Shown here: piece after piece, positions 20,998 to 29,580 of the stretch | Layout of the letters: each line of letters opens with the position of its first letter | Numbering within the stretch: position 1 is the stretch's first letter | Assembly (NCBI RefSeq): GCF_000018945.1 | Contig: NC_011978.1 | Location: 432,729-496,728, forward strand | Length of the DNA: 64,000 bases | Source of the DNA: Thermotoga neapolitana DSM 4359 | GTDB lineage: Bacteria > Thermotogota > Thermotogae > Thermotogales > Thermotogaceae | Direction of reading: 5' to 3' | Made by a program: the position numbers and the translations under genes | Notes under the pieces: generated by a model | The model's input: the letters and a program-made list of their open reading frames with translations, nothing else | Databases searched by the model: none | What the model was told of the DNA's origin: nothing

Positions 20998-21467
20998 TTT
21001 TCCTCACCTCTCAATCTGTTTATGAGGTTCTTCACTTTCTCCGGTGTCATGTTTCCGTAGTACTCGTCGTTCACCATGATCACAGGTGCCACACCGCAAA
21101 GCCCCAGACAACTCGTCATCTCTAAGGTGAACATGTTGTCTGGGGTGGTCTGACCGAAGTCTATTTTCAGGGTCTCTTTCAGCGCTTTCACCACTTCCCT
21201 TCCGTTTTCCACGTGACACGGAAGACTCTCGCACACCCTGATCACGTACTTTCCCTTCGGCTTCGTGGAGAACATCGTGTAGAAGGTGAGCACCTCGTAA
21301 ACCTTTGAGAGGGGAACGTTGAGCTCTTCCGAAACGATTTCGGCTGCTTCGGGTGGTATGAAGTTTTCGAAGCGTTTCTGGATCTCGTGAAGGGTGTTTA
21401 TCAGGATATCCCTCTCCTCCGCCGATTCTTTCGCCTTCCGAATGATCTCAACTATTGCTTCCCTCAT
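20994..21467 (-). CDS. NuoE/HydC-like [2Fe-2S] subunit
   Basis: Thioredoxin-like 2Fe-2S protein that partners NuoF-type flavoproteins. 157 residues from the ATG at 21467, which lies 3-4 bases after GGGGGAAGG. Cluster ligands: RVCESLPCHV and TSCLGLCGVAP (C-x4-C ... C-x3-C), all present. The frame is open to another ATG at 21506 that falls exactly at the predicted transcription start, so a leaderless 170-residue form cannot be excluded. The pair lacks a hydrogenase or other catalytic gene beside it; the [FeFe] protein at 45653-47401 is one possible partner. Confidence 0.92.
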   Translation of the reverse strand: MREAIVEIIRKAKESAEERDILINTLHEIQKRFENFIPPEAAEIVSEELNVPLSKVYEVLTFYTMFSTKPKGKYVIRVCESLPCHVENGREVVKALKETLKIDFGQTTPDNMFTLEMTSCLGLCGVAPVIMVNDEYYGNMTPEKVKNLINRLRGEEK

Positions 21468-21511
21468 GTACCTTCCCCCTTCGTCAAAAATTTCACAATT
21501 ATTCATAGAAA

Positions 21512-21520
21512 ATTATACCA
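21512..21520 (-). promoter_or_regulatory. Promoter of the nuoE-nuoF unit
   Basis: Minus-strand TGGTATAAT is a perfect extended -10. The start of transcription should fall near 21505, giving a leader of about 38 bases. In this leader TTGTGAAAT (about 21490-21498) equals one half of a Rex-type redox operator; the second half is poor. Confidence 0.6.
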
Positions 21521-21535
21521 CTTCTAGCCGCACAT

Positions 21536-22213
21536 TCAGAAAAGGTTCTTCAACCAGTCAAAGAATGGTATCAGAACGAGCGCCGGAAGGAGATTTCCCA
21601 CCCTCACTCTTTTCAATTCGAGGATCCTTATTCCAAGGCCCAGTATCATGATTCCTCCTGTTCCAACGAAATCGGCTATGAAGACGTCACCGGTGAGGAA
21701 AGTGAGACTTCGTGCAAAGACAACCAGCAACCCCTGAACAATGAACACGGAAAAAGCAGACAGAAATACCCCCGATCCCAGGGTTGCCGTGAGTACAACG
21801 GCAGAAACGGTATCGAGGACCGTCTTTATGAGTATCAACTCGGCGTTTCCAGAGACCCCTATGTTTATGGAACCAATGATCGTCATCGGACCAACAAGGA
21901 AAAGCAAAGAAGACGCAAGGAAACTCTCCGCAAATCCGTGAGAATCTTTGAATCTTCTGCCGAGGTTCTCTATTCTGTCCTCGATCTTCAGAAGCTCTCC
22001 AATAACTCCTCCAGCGACGAGCGAGAGCAGTATCAACAGAAAGTCGTTTCCCTGGATGATCATGCGCACACCTATTCCCAGGGTGGTGAGCCCAATCACC
22101 GTGAAAAGGATTTCGTGGAGCTTTTGTGGGATCTTCTTCTTGAATATGGCGCCGATGAAGGCACCAAGAAGTACTCCAAGAGAGTTCAGGATGACGGCAT
22201 AGTGGAACATCAT
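21536..22213 (-). CDS. DUF554 (YdfK-like) membrane protein
   Basis: 225 residues, six to seven hydrophobic segments. The start LNSLGVLLGAFIGAIFKKKI and the following GLTTLGIGVRM, VGPMTIIGSINIGVSG and FVGTGGIMILGLGIRIL are typical of the DUF554 family. The function of the family is unknown; a transport role is only guessed from topology. Its first ATG overlaps the stop of the PLP enzyme gene, with GGGAGG upstream; a second ATG follows directly and could serve equally. Confidence 0.85.
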   Translation of the reverse strand: MMFHYAVILNSLGVLLGAFIGAIFKKKIPQKLHEILFTVIGLTTLGIGVRMIIQGNDFLLILLSLVAGGVIGELLKIEDRIENLGRRFKDSHGFAESFLASSLLFLVGPMTIIGSINIGVSGNAELILIKTVLDTVSAVVLTATLGSGVFLSAFSVFIVQGLLVVFARSLTFLTGDVFIADFVGTGGIMILGLGIRILELKRVRVGNLLPALVLIPFFDWLKNLF

Positions 22214-23148
22214 ACCAGCCTCCCGCTCTGCGCGAACACGCCGAATATTCCTCCTGTGTGGACGAATAAAATCCTCTTTCCAGAAGACCTGAACATCTCC
22301 AGTGTTCCTCTGAAGGCCTTCGAGGTGTAAACCGGGTCAAGAACGATCGCTTCTTTCGTTGCGATCTCCTTTATAACGTTCACATCTTCATCGGAAGGAA
22401 CGGCATAGGCAGGCCCTCTGAACGAATCCACTATCTCGAACCTGGGTTCTTTCGCCTCCACGCCGAGTTTCCCCATATCCCTAACGATCTTCTTCACCTT
22501 TTCAACGAAGTAATCTGCATTTTTCGTTGTGACGTTCACACCGATCACCGGTACACGATAGCCCAGGAAGGAAAGAGCTGCCGAGATTCCCGCTATTGTT
22601 CCACCGCTTCCCACAGCACAGACGATGGCCTCGAACGATTCCACATCGATCTGATCCTTCAACTCCATCACCATGTTGAAATAACCAAGAGCGCCCAGGG
22701 CGTTCGATCCTCCTTCTGGTATGATGTAGACTTTTTCTCCCCTTTTTTCTTTCTCTTTTTTGTACTCCAAAAAGATCTCGTCGATGTTCTCGTATTCCTC
22801 GGAAGATACTTCCACGATTTCTGCTCCAAAGAGCATATCCAGCAGGAGATTTCCGTTCAAAACTTTTTCACCTTTTCTGAGGAACAGAACGGGTTTTAGC
22901 CCGAGTTTTCTGGAAACGTACGCAGTTGCCCTGGCATGGTTCGATTGAAGACCTCCACTGGTGAAAATCGTCGTTGCCCCCTGTTTCAGAGCATCTCCCA
23001 TCAGGTATTCAAGTTTTCTGATCTTGTTTCCAGAACCGAGAAGCTCTGTGAGATCGTCTCTTTTGATGTAGAGATCGAATCCGTACTCCGCCGAGACTTT
23101 TCTCAGAAATTGAACGGGAGTTGGTTTGATGGCAAGGTCGATTCTCAC
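22210..23148 (-). CDS. PLP enzyme, D-cysteine desulfhydrase/ACC deaminase family
   Basis: About 312 residues, fold type II PLP enzyme. The cofactor lysine lies in LLGSGNKIRKLEYL near residue 42, SGGLQSNHARATAYVSRKLG binds the substrate, and AVGSGGTIAGISAAL binds the phosphate. Bacterial members annotated as 1-aminocyclopropane-1-carboxylate deaminase are often D-cysteine desulfhydrases or act on other D-amino acids; the sequence does not decide this. I chose the GTG at 23148, six bases after AGGAGG, over the GTG at 23154, which sits inside that site. Confidence 0.88.
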   Translation of the reverse strand: MRIDLAIKPTPVQFLRKVSAEYGFDLYIKRDDLTELLGSGNKIRKLEYLMGDALKQGATTIFTSGGLQSNHARATAYVSRKLGLKPVLFLRKGEKVLNGNLLLDMLFGAEIVEVSSEEYENIDEIFLEYKKEKEKRGEKVYIIPEGGSNALGALGYFNMVMELKDQIDVESFEAIVCAVGSGGTIAGISAALSFLGYRVPVIGVNVTTKNADYFVEKVKKIVRDMGKLGVEAKEPRFEIVDSFRGPAYAVPSDEDVNVIKEIATKEAIVLDPVYTSKAFRGTLEMFRSSGKRILFVHTGGIFGVFAQSGRLV

Positions 23149-23167
23149 AACCACCCCTCCTTTCGTT

Positions 23168-23183
23168 TGTTAGAATTGTAGCA
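23168..23183. promoter_or_regulatory. Overlapping divergent -10 boxes (birA / PLP enzyme)
   Basis: Plus strand: TGTTAGAAT (23168-23176). Minus strand: TGCTACAAT (23183-23175). The two hexamers share two bases, so RNA polymerase cannot hold both at once. Both leaders are short (about 16-20 bases). The closeness of birA to this site offers a simple way for mutual exclusion. Confidence 0.6.
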
Positions 23184-23198
23184 CGGAGGGATGTCGAA

Positions 23199-23906
23199 AT
23201 GATCGGAGAGAAGATCATCTCGTTTGAAACGATAGATTCCACGAACCAATTTTTGAAAGAACATTTCTCGAAGTATCCCAGTGGAACGGTAGTAGTTGCT
23301 CTGGAGCAAACATCGGGATACGGCAGAAACAAAAGAAGATGGTATTCGGCAAGGGGTGGTCTGTGGTTTTCCGTACTATTCAAGCCAAGAAAACAGGTAG
23401 ACACAACCTTCTATACCAGGGTATTTTCCGTTGCCATTGTGAAGGCACTGGAGACCTTCAAAGTTCATGCGGACATAAAATGGCCAAACGACATTTACGT
23501 ACGCGGCAGAAAACTCGCAGGAATTCTTACAGAGGGGATCTTCGAAGGGAAAAAGCCGCTGGCGTTAATTGTAGGAGTGGGCATGAACGTGAACAACGAA
23601 ATTCCAGACGAACTGAAAACGAGGGCGATCAGTCTGAAGGAAATCCTCGGCAGGGAAATACCTCTGATGAAACTACTGGAATTGATACTGAAAAATGCCC
23701 GGGTGCTTTTTAGAAGATACACCAAGAAAAAAGAAGCATTGACGAGGATCTGGAAAAGGCATTTACTCCAGAAGGAAGGAGACATCGTTACCTTTTCAGA
23801 AAACAACCAGGAAAAGATTGGAAAGATCCTGAAAATCTTGCCGGATCATCTGCTCGTTGAAACCGATGAAGGTGTCAGGAAGGTCTATTCACTCTCTCCT
23901 CACTGA
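23199..23906 (+). CDS. birA: Biotin--protein ligase
   Basis: Activates biotin with ATP and attaches it to carboxyl carrier proteins. 235 residues. The protein starts at the catalytic domain (SFETIDSTNQFLKEH) and has no DNA-binding domain, so unlike E. coli BirA it should not be a repressor. Key blocks: ALEQTSGYGRNKRRWYS (the biotinyl-AMP loop, GRNKRRW in place of GRGRRGR), GLWFSVLF, IKWPNDIYVRGRKLAGILTE and GVGMNVNN. A small SH3-like C-terminal domain follows. ATG behind GGAGGG. Confidence 0.93.
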   Translation: MIGEKIISFETIDSTNQFLKEHFSKYPSGTVVVALEQTSGYGRNKRRWYSARGGLWFSVLFKPRKQVDTTFYTRVFSVAIVKALETFKVHADIKWPNDIYVRGRKLAGILTEGIFEGKKPLALIVGVGMNVNNEIPDELKTRAISLKEILGREIPLMKLLELILKNARVLFRRYTKKKEALTRIWKRHLLQKEGDIVTFSENNQEKIGKILKILPDHLLVETDEGVRKVYSLSPH

Positions 23907-24108
23907 GAATCTCGTACCCTCCGTTTCCCACCACTCTCAGTTTCACCTTCTTTGTGGGAAGAAACACCTCCACCACATCACCGTCTTTCACCTCGTAAGA
24001 GGCTTTGGCCGGTCTTCCATTCACCAGGACCTTCTGTCCCTTCAAGAGTTTTTGCGCGACGGTCCTTCTCTTCACAACCGAGATCTTCAGGAACACATCC
24101 AGCCTCAT
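23875..24108 (-). CDS. Small S4-domain RNA-binding protein (RqcP/HslR-like)
   Basis: 77 residues forming one S4 domain: MRLDVFLKISVVKRRTVAQK, then GQKVLVNGRPAKASYEVKDGD. Small proteins of this type bind 23S rRNA and tRNA on stalled 50S subunits (RqcP/YabO, Hsp15). The short C-terminal tail is specific to this protein. The gene follows the ATPase gene with a four-base overlap, and its 3' end overlaps birA antisense by 32 bases. Confidence 0.85.
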   Translation of the reverse strand: MRLDVFLKISVVKRRTVAQKLLKGQKVLVNGRPAKASYEVKDGDVVEVFLPTKKVKLRVVGNGGYEILSEERVNRPS

Positions 24109-24905
24109 ATCCGATACACCCTGTCTATCAACTCTTCATCTCCCATCGAAAAAGGATCTTCACCTGATAGAAGGAGTCTTCTCATCGTCCTCAACCTGGT
24201 CGTGAGGTAATGAACATCGATTTCTCTCAAAAAATCTTCCCTTGAACCGTCGAAGATCTTTCTTCCATTTTCCAGAAACACTACACGATCCACGTGCTTT
24301 ATCACCGTCTCTATGTCGTGCGAGATGATGACAACCGTTCTTTTAAGTTTCTTCCATTTCTCTATCACCCTCAAAAGATCGCCCTTGCCTTCCCTGTCGA
24401 GTCCCACAAGCGGTTCATCAAGCATTAGAACGTCCGGCTCGTGCACGATCACAGAGGCAATGGCGACTCTCCTCTTTTCACCTCCGGATAGAAAGAAAGG
24501 AACTCTATCTTTGAACTCATCGAAGTTCAACCCAACAAATTCCATCGCTCTCTTCACGAAAGGAACGGGATCTTCATCGGGGTAAAAGTTCCGCACAGCG
24601 AAAGCGATCTCATCGAAAACAGTTTCTGCGAAGAACTGATCTTCCGGATACTGGAACGCTATGCCAATGTGTTTTCTCACCTCGTAACCCTTTCTCTGTC
24701 TTCCATCGTACAGCACCTGTCCACCGGTAGGTTCTATCAAACCCGCAATGATCTGAAGGAGGGTGGATTTTCCAGATCCGGTGTTTCCAGCAACGAGGAG
24801 ACACTCTCCCTCCTCGATCGTAAGATCGATATCTCTGAGTGCGATTCTTTCCAGAGGGGTTCCACGGTAAAAGATATGGGTGACGTTGACGACCTCGATC
24901 TTCAT
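24105..24905 (-). CDS. ABC transporter ATPase, ECF (EcfA) type
   Basis: 266 residues from the ATG at 24905. Walker A GNTGSGKSTLLQIIAGL (about residue 41), Q-loop FQYPEDQFFAETV with the EcfA-typical PEDQ, signature FLSGGEKRRVAIA, Walker B VLMLDEPLVGLD, and the switch histidine VVIISHD. Such ATPases drive energy-coupling-factor vitamin importers; the EcfT and substrate subunits are not nearby. No Shine-Dalgarno precedes the ATG, and the -10 box ends 7 bases before it, so the mRNA is probably leaderless. A longer frame back to 24947 has no support. Confidence 0.88.
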   Translation of the reverse strand: MKIEVVNVTHIFYRGTPLERIALRDIDLTIEEGECLLVAGNTGSGKSTLLQIIAGLIEPTGGQVLYDGRQRKGYEVRKHIGIAFQYPEDQFFAETVFDEIAFAVRNFYPDEDPVPFVKRAMEFVGLNFDEFKDRVPFFLSGGEKRRVAIASVIVHEPDVLMLDEPLVGLDREGKGDLLRVIEKWKKLKRTVVIISHDIETVIKHVDRVVFLENGRKIFDGSREDFLREIDVHYLTTRLRTMRRLLLSGEDPFSMGDEELIDRVYRI

Positions 24906-24912
24906 GTTGAAA

Positions 24913-24921
24913 ATTATAACA
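24913..24921 (-). promoter_or_regulatory. Promoter producing a leaderless EcfA mRNA
   Basis: Minus-strand TGTTATAAT, a perfect extended -10. The spacing to the ATG at 24905 is 7 bases, so transcription should begin at or beside the A of the start codon. No ribosome binding site exists in between. Confidence 0.6.
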
Positions 24922-24941
24922 AAGACCGGCCGTCTCTTCAG

Positions 24942-24959
24942 CCACATACGTGGTAAAAT
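24942..24959 (+). promoter_or_regulatory. Promoter of the fliFGHI unit with adjacent inverted repeat
   Basis: TGGTAAAAT (24951-24959) is an extended -10; no -35 is evident. The bases CCACATACGTGG (24942-24953) form an inverted repeat with four-base arms that runs into it, a possible operator. The leader contains AGAGGTG before the fliF ATG. There is no sigma-28 or sigma-54 pattern that I can see. Confidence 0.45.
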
Positions 24960-24981
24960 TTAACGAGAGGTGAACAGAAGG

Positions 24982-26583
24982 ATGAATCTTTTCGAGCAAA
25001 TCAAAAATCTCTGGAAGAAGATCTTCGATTTATGGAACTCCATGCCGCGGGAAAGAAGATTTCTGGTAGGGGGCATCGCAGCGGCCCTCATAATATCGAT
25101 CGTTCTCTTTGCAATAATAGCCGCCACCCCACACTACAGACTCCTTGTTGCCGGCCTCAGCGAAGAAGAGGCGGGAACGATCATTCAGAAACTCGAAGAG
25201 ATGAACATTCCCTACAAAGTCTCCCCGGGTGGAGACATTTACGTCTCCGACAAATACAACGTCTACGAGTTGAGAATGAAACTCGCTTCCGAGGGAATAC
25301 TTGGAGGAACAAGACAGGGTTTCTCCATACTCAGCGAAAACTCGTTCGGGGCCACCAGTTTTGACAAACAGGTGAAATACCAGATCGCTCTACAGCAGGA
25401 ACTTGAAAGAAGCATCATGACCATCAGGGGAGTCAAAGACGCCCGGGTCCACCTGGTCCTGCCGAAGTACACCTATTACGTCCGCGGAGAGATGGCTGAA
25501 CCACGTGCCTCCGTCCTCGTTGTGCTGGAACCCGGTGCTGAGCTCACACGAGAGCAAGTAAGAGGAATCGTTGAACTCGTCTCGGGAGCCGTTGAGGGGT
25601 TGAAACCAGAAAACGTGAGAGTGGTGGACAACTACTCCAGATCGCTCAGTGATATGCTGGAAAGTGATGAAGAAACCTTTCTGGCATCCAGTAAACTGGA
25701 GTTGAAACAACAACTTGAGAAATACTACGAAAACAAGTTGAAGAAGGCCCTTGAGAGTGTTTTTGGCCCAGGAAGGGTAGAGGTGATTCCCGATGTTTCC
25801 CTGAACTGGACGAAGATAGAAACAGAAATGAAAAGGTACGAAGCACCGGCCAGAAGAGAAGGACTGGTCAGAAGTCAGGAGACAGAGACCGAAAGAAGTC
25901 AAAATCTGCCTGTCAGCGGTGGTGAAGTGGGAACGGAGTCGAACATACCTCCACTCAGCTATCCATCCGTAAGTGGCGAAGGAACGAGCACATACGAGAG
26001 AACCCACACCATCACCAATTACGAGCTGAACGAGATCTATCAGAAGATTCTTCAAAACCACGAAGGAGAGATATCATCTCTTTCTGTTGCTGTCATAATC
26101 GACGCTTCCTCCACAGTTCTTCAAAGCAACAACAACTGGAACGATGTCATAAACGATCTGGTGGAGAAAGGGATCGGTTCTGTCACCTCTTCCGCTTCTT
26201 TTAGCGTTGCGGTGGCGTTTCTGCCCTTCGACAGAACAATTGAAAGAACCCTGCAGAGGGAACTGGAGCAGATTCAGGCAAGAAAGAGGTTCACCATGTA
26301 CTCGCTTGGAATCGCTATCCTTGGTTTTCTCACCTTTTTGCTCATGTACATCCTGATAGTACAGATCCGAAGAATCAGGGCCAGAAAACTGGCAGAAGAA
26401 AGAAGAAGAAAGCTCGAAGAAGAGATAAAGGAAGTCCTCCAGGAAGAGATGAAAGAAGAAAAAGAACTCTCACCCGAAGAGAAGGAACTGATGGAACTCA
26501 TAGAAGAATTGGAGAACATTTTCAGCCGATCACCCGCCGATATCGCTGAGATAGTCCGTCTGTGGTTCTTCGAGAGGGGATGA
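24982..26583 (+). CDS. fliF: Flagellar MS-ring protein
   Basis: 533 residues, forms the membrane ring at the flagellar base and houses the export apparatus. One membrane helix near residue 25-48 (LVGGIAAALIISIVLFAII), the ring-building motif domains after it (RLLVAGLSEEEAGTII, YQIALQQELERSIMTIRGV, ARVHLVLP), a less ordered middle with serine/glutamate repeats, and a second helix near residue 440 (YSLGIAILGFLTFLLMYIL). The acidic tail (IAEIVRLWFFERG) binds FliG. I chose the ATG at 24982 over the GTG at 24970, which overlaps the ribosome binding site. Confidence 0.95.
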   Translation: MNLFEQIKNLWKKIFDLWNSMPRERRFLVGGIAAALIISIVLFAIIAATPHYRLLVAGLSEEEAGTIIQKLEEMNIPYKVSPGGDIYVSDKYNVYELRMKLASEGILGGTRQGFSILSENSFGATSFDKQVKYQIALQQELERSIMTIRGVKDARVHLVLPKYTYYVRGEMAEPRASVLVVLEPGAELTREQVRGIVELVSGAVEGLKPENVRVVDNYSRSLSDMLESDEETFLASSKLELKQQLEKYYENKLKKALESVFGPGRVEVIPDVSLNWTKIETEMKRYEAPARREGLVRSQETETERSQNLPVSGGEVGTESNIPPLSYPSVSGEGTSTYERTHTITNYELNEIYQKILQNHEGEISSLSVAVIIDASSTVLQSNNNWNDVINDLVEKGIGSVTSSASFSVAVAFLPFDRTIERTLQRELEQIQARKRFTMYSLGIAILGFLTFLLMYILIVQIRRIRARKLAEERRRKLEEEIKEVLQEEMKEEKELSPEEKELMELIEELENIFSRSPADIAEIVRLWFFERG

Positions 26584-26587
26584 TATC

Positions 26588-27595
26588 ATGCCCGAAAGAA
26601 AACTGGATGGGAAGAGAAAGGCAGCCGTTCTTCTGGTGGCGCTTGGTCCGGAGAAAGCCGCTCAGGTGATGAAACATCTTGATGAGGAAACGGTAGAACA
26701 GTTAGTGGTGGAAATAGCAAACATAGGTAAAGTCTCCCAGGAAGAAAAGAAACAGGTGTTAGAGGAGTTTCTGAATCTTGCCAAGGCAAAGGAGATGATC
26801 TCAGAGGGTGGTATAGAGTACGCAAAGAGAGTGCTGGAAAAAGCGTTCGGACCAGAAAAGGCCCGAAAAATCATAGAAAGACTGACTGCCTCCCTTCAGG
26901 TGAAGCCCTTCAGTTTCATAAAGGACACGGATCCTGTCCAACTTGTGAACTTTCTTCAGGGAGAACACCCTCAGACCATAGCGGTCGTTCTGAGCTATCT
27001 TGATCCACCAGTCGCTGCCCAGATACTGGGAGCCCTCCCGGAGAATCTGCAGAGTGAGGTTTTGAAGAGAATCGCCCTTCTTGAGAGAACCTCACCGGAG
27101 GTTGTGAAGGAGATCGAGAAAAACCTCGAGAAGAAAATATCCGGATTTGTGAGCCAGACTTTCAGCAAGGTGGGAGGGGTGGACACCGCCGCTGAGATCA
27201 TGAACAACATAGACAGAAGCACGGAGAAGAAGATCATGGACAAACTGGCTCAGGAAGACCCCGAACTCGCCGACGAGATAAGAAGGAGGATGTTCGTGTT
27301 CGAAGATATCCTCAAACTCGATGACAGATCGATCCAGCTTGTCCTGAGAGAAGTCGACACACGGGATCTGGCTCTCGCCCTGAAGGGTGCCTCAGACGAG
27401 TTGAAGGAGAAGATCTTCAGAAACATGTCCAAGAGGGCAGCCGCATTGCTCAAAGACGAACTGGAATACATGGGCCCCGTGAGGATAAAAGACGTCGAAG
27501 AAGCCCAGCAAAAGATCATAAACGTGATCAGAAGACTCGAAGAGGCAGGAGAAATCGTAATAGCAAGGGGCGGTGGAGAGGAGTTGATCATGTAG
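26588..27595 (+). CDS. fliG: Flagellar motor switch protein
   Basis: 335 residues, the rotor protein that converts ion flow at the stator into rotation. N-terminal FliF-binding domain (LDGKRKAAVLLVALGPEKAAQVM), middle ARMM domain with the EHPQTIAVVLSYLDP motif that binds FliM, and C-terminal domain with the charged torque helix (DDRSIQLVLREVDTRDLALAL, then SKRAAALLKDELEYMGPVR). Starts four bases after fliF behind GAGGGG. The T. maritima FliG is the reference structure for the family. Confidence 0.97.
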   Translation: MPERKLDGKRKAAVLLVALGPEKAAQVMKHLDEETVEQLVVEIANIGKVSQEEKKQVLEEFLNLAKAKEMISEGGIEYAKRVLEKAFGPEKARKIIERLTASLQVKPFSFIKDTDPVQLVNFLQGEHPQTIAVVLSYLDPPVAAQILGALPENLQSEVLKRIALLERTSPEVVKEIEKNLEKKISGFVSQTFSKVGGVDTAAEIMNNIDRSTEKKIMDKLAQEDPELADEIRRRMFVFEDILKLDDRSIQLVLREVDTRDLALALKGASDELKEKIFRNMSKRAAALLKDELEYMGPVRIKDVEEAQQKIINVIRRLEEAGEIVIARGGGEELIM

Positions 27596-27596
27596 T

Positions 27597-28304
27597 ATGC
27601 TTCTCAGAAAAGATGAGATATTCTACATAGACCTTCCAAAAAAGATCAAAACAGAGGAAAAAGAGTCCAAAGAGTCCAGAGAGGTCAAAGAAGATCCAAG
27701 GAAACAGTTCAACAGGATCAAAGAGCAGATCATCTCCCAGGCCCGGGAAGAGGCCCGAAAGATAGTAGAAGAGGCAGAAAAAAGGGCAGAAGAAATATTG
27801 AAGAGCGCTTCAGAAGAAGCGGAGAGGTTGAAACTCGAAGTGGAAAGGCTTCTAGAAGAAAAGAGAAAAGAAAAACAGAAGTTCTCCGAGTACATTCTCT
27901 CGCTGAAAAAACAGATTCAAATGCAGATCCATCAAAAACTGGAGGAGATCCTTCCCGACATCGTTGAGGTTCTCAGGGTGCTGTTCAGAAAGATTCTCGA
28001 GAAAGAAATGGACGAGTCCGTGGTGGTGAGAAAACTCAGGTCCGCTCTTTCTAAGGTAGCCGGTATCGAGAATGTGAAGATAAAAATACACCCGGAGGAT
28101 CTGGATAAAGTCGATTTGAAAGAGCTGAAGGGCAAACAGGTGATACCGGATCCCAACGTCGAAAAGGGCGGAGTGATACTCGAAACGGAGTACGATGTTC
28201 TGGACAAGACTTTCTCCTACCAGTGGAAACTGGTCGAGGACATATTCGAAGAGGTGGTGGGTTTTGAAAGACCTTCTCAGAGAATTGAAGAAAAGGCTGA
28301 CTGA
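27597..28304 (+). CDS. fliH: Flagellar export ATPase regulator
   Basis: 235 residues. The first half is a long charged helix with heptad-like E/K/R and A repeats (EEARKIVEEAEKRAEEILKS), as in FliH and V-ATPase E-like stalk proteins. The C-terminal globular domain has VIPDPNVEKGGVILETEYDVLD, the FliH/YscL pattern. It binds the export ATPase encoded next and keeps it inactive or delivers it to the export gate. The 3' end overlaps fliI by 41 bases. Confidence 0.9.
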   Translation: MLLRKDEIFYIDLPKKIKTEEKESKESREVKEDPRKQFNRIKEQIISQAREEARKIVEEAEKRAEEILKSASEEAERLKLEVERLLEEKRKEKQKFSEYILSLKKQIQMQIHQKLEEILPDIVEVLRVLFRKILEKEMDESVVVRKLRSALSKVAGIENVKIKIHPEDLDKVDLKELKGKQVIPDPNVEKGGVILETEYDVLDKTFSYQWKLVEDIFEEVVGFERPSQRIEEKAD

Positions 28305-29580
28305 AGAGGACTTCAATCGCTTCAACGGAAGAGTGACACGCGTTGTCGGTCTCACCGTCGAATCACACGGACCCGATGCGTTTCTGGGAGAGATGTGCAA
28401 GATCTCCCTGCAGAACGGAAAGAACGCCCTGGCAGAGGTTGTTGGTTTCAAAGAAGGAAATGTCGTTCTGATGCCCTATGAAGACGTTTCCGGACTGAAG
28501 ATGGGCTGCGAGGTGATAAGAACAAACAGAGTCCTGGAAATCGGTGTGGGCAGAAACATGATAGGCCGAATCTTCGACGGACTGGGCCGACCACTCGATG
28601 GAAGATCTTTCGTCCCGGAAGCGCGATACCCCCTGACAAACTCACCACCTCATCCCCTCAAAAGAAAAAGAATAAAAGATCCTCTTTCAGTCGGTGTCAG
28701 AGCGATCGATGGCTTCATCACCATAGGGAAAGGGCAGAGAATCGGGATATTCGCAGGTAGTGGAGTTGGAAAGAGCACGCTCCTTGGTATGATCGCACGG
28801 AACACAACGGCAGACGTGTGTGTGCTTGCACTGATTGGAGAGAGGGGAAGAGAGGTCAGGGAATTCATAGAAAGAGACCTCGGTGAGGAGGGTTTGAAGC
28901 GCTCCATACTCGTGGTTTCCACTTCCGATCAACCGGCCCTCGCCAGGGTGAAATCCCTTCTCACGGCCACCAGCATAGCGGAGTACTACAGGGATCTTGG
29001 CTACGACGTACTCTTGATGGTGGATTCACTCACCCGATGGGCCATGGCACAGAGAGAGGTCGGCCTTGCCATAGGAGAGCCCCCGACCACCAGGGGCTAT
29101 CCTCCCAGTGTGTTTGCTGGACTTCCAAAGATACTCGAAAGAGCGGGAAACTCAGACAGAGGGAGTATAACAGCCGTCTACACGGTCCTCGTTGAGGCAG
29201 ACGACTTCAACGAACCCATATCCGATACGGTTCGATCCATCGTGGACGGCCACATCGTTCTTTCAAGGAGACTCGCAGAATCGAATCACTATCCGGCAAT
29301 CGACGTGCTGGCGAGTGTGAGCAGGTTGATGAACGACGTGGTTTCGGAAGAACACAAAGAGGCGGCGAACCGCCTCAGATCTTTGCTTGCCTCTTACGAG
29401 TCGGCAAAAGACCTGATAGAGATAGGAGCCTATAAAAAAGGAACCAACCCTCTTGTCGACAAAGCGATTGAAATGCAAGAGGATATCAACGCGTTCTTGA
29501 GACAGGGGATCTTCGAGAAATCTTCTTTCGAAGAAACCGTCCAGAGGCTTTTTGAACTTTCTTCACGTTCTCTTGACTAG
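28264..29580 (+). CDS. fliI: Flagellar type III export ATPase
   Basis: 438 residues, F1-ATPase beta-like. TTG start at 28264 after GAGGTGG; a longer frame from 28195 lies inside fliH. Walker A IFAGSGVGKSTLLGMIARN, Walker B VLLMVDSLTRWAMAQREVGL, and the FliI signature GEPPTTRGYPPSVFAGLPKILERAG are clear. SITAVYTVLVEADDFNEPISD follows. The 3' end overlaps glyS antisense by 18 bases. The last gene of this flagellar unit; chaperone and gate genes are elsewhere. Confidence 0.95.
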   Translation: MKDLLRELKKRLTEEDFNRFNGRVTRVVGLTVESHGPDAFLGEMCKISLQNGKNALAEVVGFKEGNVVLMPYEDVSGLKMGCEVIRTNRVLEIGVGRNMIGRIFDGLGRPLDGRSFVPEARYPLTNSPPHPLKRKRIKDPLSVGVRAIDGFITIGKGQRIGIFAGSGVGKSTLLGMIARNTTADVCVLALIGERGREVREFIERDLGEEGLKRSILVVSTSDQPALARVKSLLTATSIAEYYRDLGYDVLLMVDSLTRWAMAQREVGLAIGEPPTTRGYPPSVFAGLPKILERAGNSDRGSITAVYTVLVEADDFNEPISDTVRSIVDGHIVLSRRLAESNHYPAIDVLASVSRLMNDVVSEEHKEAANRLRSLLASYESAKDLIEIGAYKKGTNPLVDKAIEMQEDINAFLRQGIFEKSSFEETVQRLFELSSRSLD

